DNA from: JACKHO01 sp041398745
Lineage (GTDB): Bacteria; Planctomycetota; Planctomycetia; Planctomycetales; Planctomycetaceae
Length of the DNA stretch: 64,000 bases
Direction of reading: 5' to 3'
Assembly: GCA_041398745.1 (NCBI GenBank)
Contig: JAWKUB010000003.1
Location: forward strand, 248,001 to 312,000
Part shown: piece after piece, positions 9,529 through 18,186 of the stretch
Layout: each line of letters opens with the position of its first letter
Numbering within the stretch: position 1 is the stretch's first letter
Program-made: the position numbers and the translations under genes
Notes under the pieces: generated by a model
Told to the model about the DNA's origin: nothing
Seen by the model: the letters and a program-made list of their open reading frames with translations, nothing else
Databases searched by the model: none

Positions 9529-10173
9529 GCTGCACCTCAGCGAAACTTGCGGTAAATCAAATCGAAACATTCCGATGCCAATAAACGGCGATGATAGTAG
9601 GTTATCAATGACAAAACGAGCGAATGCGGCGTAACCAGGTGTCAGCTGACTGCTGCACCGCCTCAAATCAAAGGCAATTGGTCCTGCCACCGAAAGGATA
9701 ACACAGCATTTGCTGGCTTCGAGGTGTGCCTGTCTTGGGTAATTGTCGGTGTGTGCATCCGATAGATGGTGGCGGTGCTTCTCGCTCAGTCATTTGGACA
9801 GCTCTCGGCAATCGATTGAGGAACACGAATTCACCCTCCCCGCCGGGGAGGGTCGAGCGAAGCGAGGGGAGGGGTGAATGCAAAGTGGACACAGAACTGC
9901 CTGCAGGGCAAGATTCTACGGTGATACGCGAATTGCCCTCCCCGAATCTCGTAAACTCGATTCGACCCTCCCGTTTTCGGCTTCGCCGGCGGGAGGGTGT
10001 ACAGGCCCTGACAGCCTGCCACCATTCATCGGATGCACCCATTGTCGGTCTTCGCAGGCTTTACGTTTTGGTAATTACCCCCAAAACGAGTACAATGGAT
10101 CGACATGCGTTTCTGTGAACAAACCACGTCCGTGCATGAGCAGGACGGCGGTGAACATATCGGGAATCCACAC
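9529..10173. other. Intergenic region with repeats and no gene
   Basis: This 645-bp stretch separates the leftward DUF6807 gene from the rightward lipoprotein gene, so it must hold divergent promoters. I see no convincing coding frame in it. Its middle (9753-10038) is a fold-back repeat, annotated separately. Confidence 0.7.
9753..10038. repeat. MITE-like fold-back element with internal palindromes
   Basis: Arms 9753-9773 and 10018-10038 are inverted repeats matching at 19 of 21 positions (GTGCATCCGAT core, GGTGGC inner end). Inside lie two GC-rich palindromes. The one at 9830-9879 is built on CCCTCCCCGCCGGGGAGGG, flanked by further complementary TTCACCCTCCCC and GGGGAGGGGTGAA. The one near 9964-10000 pairs ACCCTCCCG with CGGGAGGGT. 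There is no coding frame. The shape suits a non-autonomous mobile element or REP-like repeat; no target duplication is evident. Confidence 0.6.
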
Positions 10174-11316
10174 ATGCACCATTTGAAATCGCCTCGTGGT
10201 CTGGTCCACTATTTCGTGTTGGCTGTTGCTCTTATCTCACTTGCTGGATGCGGTGGTGGTGGAGGCGACGAATCCAGTAACTCGGAACCATCGGGCAACA
10301 CAACTTCGTCGACAGACCAGAGTAATTCCGGCGGCTCTAGCTCGGCCCAGCAATCCATTGGAAGCAATGTCGCACAGGCCAATGCGGTAGACCCCAATCG
10401 AAAGGAAACGAAGTGGATTGGCACCGTGCCATATGACGTCTTCTACGATCGCCCGTGGGAAATTGCGTCAGATTCAACCGTGCTGCAAGGCACCACGCCG
10501 ACGAGCTTGTCCAACAATAACGCGAATCCGGGCACTCAATTGAATCAGGGTACCATGCCCACGCCAGCAGGGGGTGATCCCACACCTGAGGCCGGCGGAG
10601 GGGACAATGTGGAATGGGACAAGCTGATTTCCGCGGAGATTCTGAATACCGAAGTCAAAGTTGTGCGAACGCGACTCACGACAAAATTGCAGTCCCTCCG
10701 CACTTACAACGATTCTCCCGCATCCATCGCGAATGATGGAGCGTATCTCGCAGGCTTGGCGGCCGTTGCTGAACGTCACTCTGGCGACATTAACTGGAAA
10801 GCGAATGCAAAATTCGTCCGCGACTTGGCGTATCAAATCTATTCGAATGCTGACGGCACGGGACGTTCTGCATTTGAAGCCACACAACTTCCGTTCGAGC
10901 AACTCTGTACCGTTCTCGATGGTGGTCCCGCACCAGATGAACTTGAGGCCGAAGCGAATGCCGCATTTGGTGACGTGGCCTACCTGGACGAACTCATGAA
11001 ATGGATTGAACCGAATTTCAATGCCATTAAGGCCAATATCAACACAGAAGCCCGCATGACCGAAGACCCGGAGACGTTGGAACGGCAATTGCGATCGCTG
11101 CTGGTCGTCGGCCGCATGATGGGCGACTCAAGTTACTCGAACGCCGGAGAGGCGAAGTATCAGGGTTTTGTGAATGACTTCGTGGGAGGCGTCGACGAGT
11201 CGATTCAGGCGGCCAAAGCCGGCAGTTTTGAGTCGTTTCAATCCGGGCTCAACAAGGTGCAGAATTCGTGCGCCGAATGCCATCCTCCGTATCGCTCAGG
11301 CGATTCCGGATTCTAA
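10174..11316 (+). CDS. Lipoprotein with C-terminal cytochrome c'-like haem motif
   Basis: I start at the ATG at 10174 because it is followed by a lipoprotein signal: basic HHLKSPRGL, a hydrophobic core and lipobox SLAGC; the frame is open to an ATG at 10105. After the lipidated cysteine comes a long low-complexity Gly/Ser/Asn/Gln linker to about residue 110. A mostly helical domain follows, ending in CAECHPPYR nine residues from the C-terminus. A CxxCH at the very end of a helical domain is characteristic of class II (c'-type) cytochromes, so an outer-face haem protein is likely. It lies 52 bp upstream of the cytochrome c/DUF1549 gene on the same strand, suggesting one operon and related redox work. 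Confidence 0.85.
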   Translation: MHHLKSPRGLVHYFVLAVALISLAGCGGGGGDESSNSEPSGNTTSSTDQSNSGGSSSAQQSIGSNVAQANAVDPNRKETKWIGTVPYDVFYDRPWEIASDSTVLQGTTPTSLSNNNANPGTQLNQGTMPTPAGGDPTPEAGGGDNVEWDKLISAEILNTEVKVVRTRLTTKLQSLRTYNDSPASIANDGAYLAGLAAVAERHSGDINWKANAKFVRDLAYQIYSNADGTGRSAFEATQLPFEQLCTVLDGGPAPDELEAEANAAFGDVAYLDELMKWIEPNFNAIKANINTEARMTEDPETLERQLRSLLVVGRMMGDSSYSNAGEAKYQGFVNDFVGGVDESIQAAKAGSFESFQSGLNKVQNSCAECHPPYRSGDSGF

Positions 11317-11368
11317 GCCCCACCGCATTTCGCCCTCCGAAGTTTGCAGATTTCAACAGTGAGTGGAC

Positions 11369-14300
11369 ATGAAGCCCAGCGTTCGAATCGCCAGTTACCT
11401 GTCAATTCTGACACTGTTCGTTACGCAAGGCTTTGCTGAAGACGTCGATTTCAGCAAAGACATTCAACCGATATTTCGCGAACGCTGCTACGAATGCCAC
11501 GGCAGCGAGACGCACGAAGCCGGGTTGCGACTCGATGCTCGCGACCATGCGCTCGCTGGCGGTGATACGGGGGAAGTCATTATTCCCGGTGCGCCCGACG
11601 AAAGTCTGCTCATCAAACTGGTCTCTGGTGATGACCCCGACCGCGTCATGCCGCCCGATGGGGATAATCTCACAGCCGAAGAAATCGCCTCGCTCCGGAA
11701 GTGGATTGAAGCAGGAGCCGAATGGCCCGTCGACGCAGACAACGCCACGCAGAAAACTCGTCATTGGGCCTATCAGCCACTCTCGACTGCGGCACCACCT
11801 TCTGTCAAAGACAATTCGTGGGTGGCCAATCCCATCGATGCATTTGTCCTGGCCAAGCTCGAACAGGAAGGCGTTGCTCCCTCGCCACAAGCCAACCGAG
11901 TCACGCTCATTCGCCGACTGTACTACGATCTGCTCGGTCTTCCTCCCACACACGAAGCCGTCCAGCAGTTCGTTGACGACAAGTCACCTCGTGCGTACGA
12001 ACATCTGGTCGACGAGCTTTTGCAATCACCACATTTCGGAGAACGTTGGGGCCGTCACTGGCTGGACAAGGCCCGCTACGCCGACTCCGATGGTTACGAA
12101 AAAGATCGTCCCCGACCACACGCCTGGAAGTATCGGGATTGGGTCATTCAGGCCGTCAACGACGACATGCCTTTCGACCAGTTCACCACGGAACAGCTCG
12201 CCGGTGATTTGCTCCCGGACGCAACACAGTCGCAACTTCAGGCGACGGCGTTTAACCGTCAAACGCTGACGAACACCGAAGGGGGAACTGACCAGGAAGA
12301 ATTCCGTGTCGAAGCGATTTTTGACCGCGTCGAAACCTTGGGGACTGTATGGCTCGGATTAACCGTCGGCTGTGCCCGCTGTCACTCTCACAAATACGAC
12401 GACATCTCCCAGCGCGAGTACTATCAGCTTTTCGCGTTCTTCAACAACGCCGACGAACAAAACCTCTCGTTGCCAAGTTCTGCTGAGGCGGAGGCAAAAT
12501 ATCAGGCCGAAAAGTTGGTGCATGACCAGCGGCTCGCCGAACTGAATGGCGAATTGAAATCAGCGAAGGATGCTGTGCGTCCCGGCTATGAAGCCTGGGA
12601 AGCTGAGCAGTCTGCCCGACTCGAAAAGCTGAAATCCTCCCCACCGGTGGATGTGCCAGCAACGTTTGCAGATGTCAAAAGCCAGGCTGGAGCCATCCTG
12701 ACAAAACTGGAAGCCGATGGCTCCTGGCTCGTGAGTGGCACGCGCGGCGAGGCTGACGTCTATCAGTTAACGCTCACCCCCACGACTCCCAACGTCGAAC
12801 TGACCGGCCTGCGATTTGACGTCTTGCCTGATGACTCTCTCCCGGCCAAAGGCCCCGGGCGGGCTGACAATGGCAACTTTGTACTCAGCGAAATCACCTT
12901 GGCTGTGCAACGCTCCGATGGAAGTCTGGACATCATTCCATTTTCCAAAGCAACCGCCGATTTTGCTCAGGGTGGTTTCGAGCCAGCACAACTCATCGAT
13001 GGCGACGAAAACACCAAGGGCTGGGCGATTTCACCGGAAATGGGTAAGCCGCACTGGGCTAAACTTTCCCTCCGCGAGTCGCTCAAGCTTCAGGAAGGTG
13101 AGTCACTCACCGTACGGCTTGTTCAGCATTACCGTCGGGACGGGCTTTCCCCACACGCCATTGGCCGGTTCAAAGTCACCATGACCAGCGGCGTCGATGC
13201 GGAATCGCTCGATCTGTCGGAAGAAGTGCAGAAGCTACTTGCTGTTGACAAAGAGAAACGCACAAAAGAGCAAGCCGCCCAACTGTTTGATCTCTTCGCT
13301 AATCTGGCCCCTGCGGTCAAGAAGGCAAATGCAGCGGTCGAGGCTCACAAGAAGAAGGCTCCATTTAACCCTGTTATGCCTATTGCCGTGCTGCAGGAAC
13401 GCAAAGACAATCGGCGCACCACGCGCGTCCTCAAGCGAGGTGAATTTCTTGATCCTCTCGACCCCGTTGAGCCCAAAACGCTCCACGTGCTGTTCCAGCC
13501 GGAAGGAAAGCCAGCGAACCGCATGGACTTGGCGAAATGGCTCGTTTCCAAAGAGAATCCTTTGACCGCACGCGTGGCTGTGAACGAGGTATGGTCGCAT
13601 TTGTTTGGACAGGGAATTGTCCCCACGCTGAACGACTTCGGAGTCCGGGGCGAATCGCCGACACATCCCCAACTGCTCGACTGGCTGGCTCGTTCGTATC
13701 AAGACATCGGTTGGAGTCGCAAAGGACTTATTCGCCTGATTGTGACGTCGAATACGTACAAGCAGGCGTCTACTCATCGTCCCGAACTCGATGTTCGCGA
13801 TCCACTCAACCAGCAATACGCCCGTCAAAACCGTTTTCGCGTCGAAGCCGAAATTGTGCGCGACTTGTACCTCTCGGCATCTGGTCTGCTGGAAGAACGC
13901 ATTGGTGGCCCGAGCGTCTTTCCGCCGCTTCCTCCCGGCATTGAAGAACTGAGCTATGCCAATAACTTCAAGTGGGGCCAGAGCGACTGGAACTCCCGGC
14001 CAGACCGGCCACACGAGGTCGCCCCTAAGGACGACGTCTATCGCCGCGGAATGTACACCTTCTTCAAACGGACCGCGGCACATCCCAACCTCGTCACGTT
14101 TGACTGCCCCGACTCTAATACCACCTGCGTGAAACGCCAAACGTCCAACACGCCCCTGCAGGCGCTACAGACTCTAAACAACTCCACCTTTGTCGAAGCC
14201 TCACGCCATTTGGGAGAGAGCATTTCGGGGTCTGAGGGTGATGAAGCGACCAAAGTCATGAAACTGTTCGGTGCATGCCTGGGACGTAACCCTAATCCTG

Positions 14301-14479
14301 CGGAGCTGGAAACGCTGTCTGGCCTCTACCGCGACGCCGCAACCTATTACGCCGAGCATGAAGAAGAGGCCAAAGCGTTTGCGGGAACATCCGACGGCAA
14401 TACTTCATCCGAACTTGCCGCCTGGATTCTCGCCGCCCGCACCGTCCTCAACCTCGACGAATTCCTCACACGCGAATAG
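11369..14479 (+). CDS. Planctomycete cytochrome c / DUF1549 / DUF1553 protein
   Basis: The chosen ATG at 11369 has GAGTGG just upstream; an in-frame GTG at 11363 is the alternative. The protein has a signal peptide (MKPSVRIASYLSILTLFVTQ), a haem motif CYECH at residues 40-44, and the planctomycete cytochrome c tail ending near residue 110 (RKWIEAGAEWP). DUF1549 spans about residues 150-360, with YYDLLGLPPTHEAVQ, FGERWGRHWLDKARYADSDG and WLGLTVGCARCHSHKYDD. A coiled-coil and beta-rich middle follows. DUF1553 lies at about 690-1000, with NPLTARVAVNEVWSHLFGQG and TFDCPDSNTTCVKRQTSNTP. Length near 1040 residues is normal. The biochemical role of this abundant family is not established. Confidence 0.95.
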   Translation: MKPSVRIASYLSILTLFVTQGFAEDVDFSKDIQPIFRERCYECHGSETHEAGLRLDARDHALAGGDTGEVIIPGAPDESLLIKLVSGDDPDRVMPPDGDNLTAEEIASLRKWIEAGAEWPVDADNATQKTRHWAYQPLSTAAPPSVKDNSWVANPIDAFVLAKLEQEGVAPSPQANRVTLIRRLYYDLLGLPPTHEAVQQFVDDKSPRAYEHLVDELLQSPHFGERWGRHWLDKARYADSDGYEKDRPRPHAWKYRDWVIQAVNDDMPFDQFTTEQLAGDLLPDATQSQLQATAFNRQTLTNTEGGTDQEEFRVEAIFDRVETLGTVWLGLTVGCARCHSHKYDDISQREYYQLFAFFNNADEQNLSLPSSAEAEAKYQAEKLVHDQRLAELNGELKSAKDAVRPGYEAWEAEQSARLEKLKSSPPVDVPATFADVKSQAGAILTKLEADGSWLVSGTRGEADVYQLTLTPTTPNVELTGLRFDVLPDDSLPAKGPGRADNGNFVLSEITLAVQRSDGSLDIIPFSKATADFAQGGFEPAQLIDGDENTKGWAISPEMGKPHWAKLSLRESLKLQEGESLTVRLVQHYRRDGLSPHAIGRFKVTMTSGVDAESLDLSEEVQKLLAVDKEKRTKEQAAQLFDLFANLAPAVKKANAAVEAHKKKAPFNPVMPIAVLQERKDNRRTTRVLKRGEFLDPLDPVEPKTLHVLFQPEGKPANRMDLAKWLVSKENPLTARVAVNEVWSHLFGQGIVPTLNDFGVRGESPTHPQLLDWLARSYQDIGWSRKGLIRLIVTSNTYKQASTHRPELDVRDPLNQQYARQNRFRVEAEIVRDLYLSASGLLEERIGGPSVFPPLPPGIEELSYANNFKWGQSDWNSRPDRPHEVAPKDDVYRRGMYTFFKRTAAHPNLVTFDCPDSNTTCVKRQTSNTPLQALQTLNNSTFVEASRHLGESISGSEGDEATKVMKLFGACLGRNPNPAELETLSGLYRDAATYYAEHEEEAKAFAGTSDGNTSSELAAWILAARTVLNLDEFLTRE

Positions 14480-14704
14480 CGGTTGAATGTCCAGCACGGT
14501 GCTTTGCACCGCCACGTGTGGCTTAGGATTTAGGCCGCTGCAAAAACATTGGCAGTAATTGCAAGTTGCGGCGCGATCAATCGCGACGACAGACAAGGTG
14601 CGACTGGTCTCTGACAATTCCGCAGACGACACACTCAAGCAATGCTGCCTCGGTCAATTCAAACATCGAGGCGGCACTGTTTGCGGATAACCGACATCGA
14701 GCGA

Positions 14705-16012
14705 TTACTTGCCGGGCGTCTGGGAATGGGCGTGCTGCGGGAAGTCGAAAGTCAACACGAGCGGTTCATTTCCCGTGTTCTCGATTTCCACGCCGCCGCT
14801 GTTCAGTGCAGCCTGAGTAATGAATCCAATCTCGGGATAGAGCTCGCCGAGCTTCATATCCTGGTGATATTTCACTTCGAGCTTGCCAACGCGTCCCCGT
14901 CCACCGTTCGTGTGGAACAGCGCGGGACTCTCCGGGCAGAATTTCGTCTTACCACCAGGATGCACGATGAGTCGGAGAATTGAGCACTTCTGATCACCCA
15001 GGAAATCACCGTACACAATCCACTTGGCGTCAACACCATCGCCTTTGAATTCTTCTGCGGTGATGGCTGGACGCGAATTCTTCAAAACGAAGTCCGGATC
15101 CTGGTTCGCTGCGAAGTCGAACTTTTCAACCAGGTATTCCCAGTCTTCATGCTTATCCCTGGGATAGTCCTCTTCCCGGCAGGCGTAGAACGCGTCCGCT
15201 GCTCCAATACGGCCGTCCAGCGTCAGGTCCTCGGCCAGGAAGTGCTCATCCATGGTGACGTGCAGCTCGTGCGTGCAGAGGTTCGTCGGCGAGTGCAACA
15301 CACCGTTTGGCATCACGAAGCCATTATCAATCCACATCATCGTGTGTGGCGACAAGTGGCGAACTCCGTTGTACTCGCCCTGTCCCCAACGCTTCATGCA
15401 GGCCAGAAACTGGTCCTTCGTCACGAACGGGTACAACCCCATTGCCGTGGTGTGATAATGCGACGGACTGACACCAGGATTGTCATAAGAATTGATGTCG
15501 TAGACTTCCCACTTCGACCAGTGCAGGTGATGCGGAATGGGATTCAAATTGTCGAATTTCTTGGACACAATCGGCCATGTCGGGGCGCCGAACAGCGACT
15601 TCGAAAAGGCCGTCACCTTCTCACCCATCACCGTTTCGGGATTGGCGGTAATCAAATCCTGCAGCGAAATGACCTGCCCGTCCGGAGTGAGGACATGCGC
15701 CTCACCTTCGCGAAATGGAGCTTTATTCGTCCGCGTATCGATGACACCCGTCACAATGGGCACGGTGCAGCACATCCAAAGCTCATCGAGCCCCGTGCCG
15801 TTCATGTAGTCCGGGTAATACGAGGCCGCATCAAGTCGAATGCGCTTACCCGGCGTGCAAAACGTCCGGCCCGCATAACGGTGCAGCAGTTGGAACACCC
15901 CGTCGTGACTATTAATGCAGTCATCCAGAACCGAAGCCGACGCTCCGTCAATGACATCCTGTTGGGGGTACTCGTGCAGTTTTTCCGCGAGAATCGACGT
16001 CGAAGCAGCCAA
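14705..16012 (-). CDS. Cupin-like protein (phosphomannose isomerase-like fold), copy 1
   Basis: This 435-residue protein has no signal peptide. The motif NPIPHHLHWSKWEVYD (near residues 157-172) and the later SHYHTTAMGLYPF and MPNGVLHSPTNLCTHELHV carry histidine clusters that suit a metal-binding cupin barrel of the type I mannose-6-phosphate isomerase kind. It is paralogous to the gene at 18187-19410: both share a GKRIRLDAASYY/GRRLKLHPADYY segment, the PIPHHxH motif, WNKGE/WGQGEYNG and KWIVYGDF/KWIVYGNI. I infer a sugar-binding or isomerase-type role and have low confidence in any particular reaction. Confidence 0.8.
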   Translation of the reverse strand: MAASTSILAEKLHEYPQQDVIDGASASVLDDCINSHDGVFQLLHRYAGRTFCTPGKRIRLDAASYYPDYMNGTGLDELWMCCTVPIVTGVIDTRTNKAPFREGEAHVLTPDGQVISLQDLITANPETVMGEKVTAFSKSLFGAPTWPIVSKKFDNLNPIPHHLHWSKWEVYDINSYDNPGVSPSHYHTTAMGLYPFVTKDQFLACMKRWGQGEYNGVRHLSPHTMMWIDNGFVMPNGVLHSPTNLCTHELHVTMDEHFLAEDLTLDGRIGAADAFYACREEDYPRDKHEDWEYLVEKFDFAANQDPDFVLKNSRPAITAEEFKGDGVDAKWIVYGDFLGDQKCSILRLIVHPGGKTKFCPESPALFHTNGGRGRVGKLEVKYHQDMKLGELYPEIGFITQAALNSGGVEIENTGNEPLVLTFDFPQHAHSQTPGK

Positions 16013-16253
16013 GGTTGTTCACCTCAATGAGTCTGATGTGGGCATCTGCTCCGGGACGGGAAATGCCTGGACAGATGAGTATGTGTTTTCGATTCGCCAA
16101 TAGACAACGAGTCGGCCCAGAAGCCGTGTTTCCCGATGTCAAGGCAGGGAACGGAGTTTAGGGGAAAATGCAGCAGGAGGGAATCGATATCGAGTCGAAC
16201 GGAATCGTCGTTTTTCCTGCAACACACCTGACACGCCCCACTGCTACTGCATT

Positions 16254-17282
16254 TTACATTCGCGAGTTGATTTTGCTTTCCAACGCGGCAATTGCTTCGA
16301 GGATTTCCTGAAAATCGGGTGGTGAGTCAAAGAGCATGGGCAACATGTTTTGATAGTCACGCCTCAGTTCCGCGATACGGGCCGCGGCAGGAATGAGTTT
16401 CAGGGTCCCTGGGCACGCAAGTTCGTAACGTGCGGCCGCAGATTTGAAAAACAGACTCTTATGTTCAACGACTCTTTCCAGCAAGTCGAACCGTTCCAGT
16501 GCAGCTTCACCAATTTGATGCTGCGTGAGTTGGTAAAGATCGTAGTAGTGTCGTGACAATCGAATTTGTAGTTGTTTTGACTCAGGCAGGTGCGCTGTGG
16601 CGTGAAGTATTGTGGCTTTCTCCCAGAAAGTGCGCTCACCTGCTAAGACCCGGACGGGGACATGGTAATCGTCAAGAACTCCAGGAATTGCATCAACCAG
16701 GTATGGTAAGATTGTTGCATGTTCCACAGGAAAGTGGTCTGACCGTGCGCCCAATTCAAGCTTGATGCTTGGTGCGAAGTACGGACTCAGCTGGGAAATG
16801 ACGGCGGGTGGGTAATTGAACTGCACGGATTGCCCATCAACATCATTTTCGTCCAAGTCAATTGACCAGTTGGGGGACGCTCCCAATGCGTGCTCGAGCT
16901 GTTGCCTCAGAAGCGGAAGGAGTTGATCTCGAACGAAGTTCTGCGATGCCAGCTTCAGCTCGTCGAGCCTTCGCTGCTTTTCCTTTCCACTATCTCCTTT
17001 TCCGGGATCGCGGTCTTCGCCGAACCCCAGGTAGTCACGCTCGATCGAAAGATCGATGTCTTCAGAAAACCTTGCAATAGCACCATAGACCTTGGACAGA
17101 GACGTACCACCTTTGAACGTCAGGTGGCCTCCAATTTCTGGCATGTGGAACACTTGCCGTAACGTCCAGCAGACCCAGAAGTCCTTTTCATAGAGTTGAG
17201 GCGTCAGTCTGCCCGCTTTTGCGGCTGCCTGTTCAAAGTACAGTCGCCTCTCAGATTCGGGTTGCGTTGCAAGTTCCTCCAA
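16254..17282 (-). CDS. abiEii: AbiEii/AbiGii-family nucleotidyltransferase toxin
   Basis: This 342-residue protein has the AbiEii hallmarks: EKDFWVCWTLRQVF (residues 32-45), then LTFKGGTSLSKVY (54-66) and FSEDIDLSIERD (72-83), which contain the nucleotidyltransferase GGTS and DxD signatures. The frame starts at TTG (17280-17282), two bases past the stop of the upstream gene; a CTG at 17286-17288 is also possible, and no ATG fits. In AbiE systems the toxin is a putative nucleotidyltransferase and the partner is a transcriptional repressor acting as antitoxin. Gene order, antitoxin first, matches AbiE operons. Confidence 0.92.
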   Translation of the reverse strand: MEELATQPESERRLYFEQAAAKAGRLTPQLYEKDFWVCWTLRQVFHMPEIGGHLTFKGGTSLSKVYGAIARFSEDIDLSIERDYLGFGEDRDPGKGDSGKEKQRRLDELKLASQNFVRDQLLPLLRQQLEHALGASPNWSIDLDENDVDGQSVQFNYPPAVISQLSPYFAPSIKLELGARSDHFPVEHATILPYLVDAIPGVLDDYHVPVRVLAGERTFWEKATILHATAHLPESKQLQIRLSRHYYDLYQLTQHQIGEAALERFDLLERVVEHKSLFFKSAAARYELACPGTLKLIPAAARIAELRRDYQNMLPMLFDSPPDFQEILEAIAALESKINSRM

Positions 17283-17284
17283 GG

Positions 17285-17905
17285 TCAGGCTCCATCCGAG
17301 AGTTTACGCATAATCTTTGCAATCCACGCGGGAGCATATTTCAAATCGCGTTTGAGAGAGTTGCGATCTTTCTCGCTGAGAATTGCCGCGAGCTTCCTGA
17401 TGACTGTCTCATCCACTGCAGGCTGGCCCAGGTAGCGTAGTGCCTGAATGACAAGGCCGCTTATTCTGCCCGCAGTGGCCATGTTCTTAGGGGTTGTCCG
17501 CTTCAGTGTGATTGTCTGATTTCCAACTTCGACTTTGCGGTTGTTGCCATCTGTTAGAAACTCGACATTGGCCGGAACCTGGAGAGACAAGCCCAGTAAA
17601 TTTGCAGCATAGGCACCAGAGGGTTGAATCCGCATGGCCTCCCCTCCGGCGAGTGCCTTGGCTATTGTTTCTGGAGGTGGAGTGAGCGGCCCCAGTTTCG
17701 GGTGGATCATTGGGTAGTCATACAATCCCTTCGCCAGACGTCGGAGCGTACCACGATCCGTAAGTACTTTGAGGGTCTTGTCAATGGTACCCCTCTGACC
17801 TAAGTCGGAAAATGACACCTGGGTGTGCACAGCCCCCCTGCCTCGACCGTAAATTCTCTGAAGCACTTTGTGTTCAACGCTTTGCATTCCTTGATTGTGA
17901 CTCAT
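17285..17905 (-). CDS. AbiEi-like antitoxin / DUF6088 family protein
   Basis: This 206-residue protein begins MSHNQGMQSVEHKVLQRIYG; Met7 is an alternative start. An N-terminal winged-helix-like region contains SDLGQRGTIDKTLKVLTDRG and LRRLAKGLYDYP, typical of DUF6088 and of AbiEi-type antitoxins, in which the wing binds promoter DNA. The rest (PSGAYAANLLGLSLQVP, then IQALRYLG) matches the family body. It is followed directly by the AbiEii toxin, so the two form one transcription unit. A large inverted repeat touches the start codon and probably lets the protein repress its own operon. Confidence 0.88.
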   Translation of the reverse strand: MSHNQGMQSVEHKVLQRIYGRGRGAVHTQVSFSDLGQRGTIDKTLKVLTDRGTLRRLAKGLYDYPMIHPKLGPLTPPPETIAKALAGGEAMRIQPSGAYAANLLGLSLQVPANVEFLTDGNNRKVEVGNQTITLKRTTPKNMATAGRISGLVIQALRYLGQPAVDETVIRKLAAILSEKDRNSLKRDLKYAPAWIAKIMRKLSDGA

Positions 17906-17906
17906 T

Positions 17907-17938
17907 TTTCCAGGAATTCAACCGTGTTTTCCTGGAAA
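17907..17938. promoter_or_regulatory. Inverted repeat at the AbiE-type operon start, probable operator
   Basis: Arms TTTCCAGGAA (17907-17916) and TTCCTGGAAA (17929-17938) are perfect 10-bp inverted repeats whose centres are 22 bp apart, two DNA turns. The repeat abuts the antitoxin start codon at 17905. AbiEi proteins studied elsewhere repress their operon by binding inverted repeats near the promoter, so this is a natural candidate site. Confidence 0.6.
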
Positions 17939-17976
17939 CTCTAATGCAACTTACAACGCCATCTCCGTTTGCAGTT

Positions 17977-18029
17977 GTGTTCAGGCGACGCCACTGGTAT
18001 CTTCGATACCAGTGGCGTCGCCTGAACAC
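17977..18029. repeat. Perfect 25-bp hairpin
   Basis: The arms, each ending GTATC/GATAC, are perfectly complementary over 25 bp with a three-base loop (TTC at 18002-18004). It sits between the end of the second cupin gene (18187) and the AbiE-like promoter. No T-run follows on either strand, so it is not a textbook terminator. It may be a palindromic repeat, a structure limiting transcription into the toxin operon, or a mobile-element footprint. Confidence 0.7.
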
Positions 18030-18186
18030 GGATTAACGTGGACGATTCTCTCTCCATTGAATTCCGATATAGCGAAGAGCAAGTGCTCAAAGAGTTTCCC
18101 GTCTCGCCTGAGAGACCAAGCATCTAACTCAATACATCCTCTGCCTGGGGAAATTCGCCACAGAGAACGCCTCAATTTCAACCTGC

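Noticed and set aside
14497..14511. CGGTGC-TTT-GCACCG hairpin after the DUF1549/DUF1553 gene
   Set aside because: Six-base stem with no T tract; too weak to call a terminator. The rest of 14480-14704 shows nothing I can support.
15149..16030. 293-residue open frame on the plus strand
   Set aside because: Opposite the first cupin-like gene, which has a clear paralogue nearby; the plus frame has none.
17977..18029. 25-bp hairpin as a rho-independent terminator
   Set aside because: The stem is strong but no T-run follows on either strand, so it is listed as a repeat.
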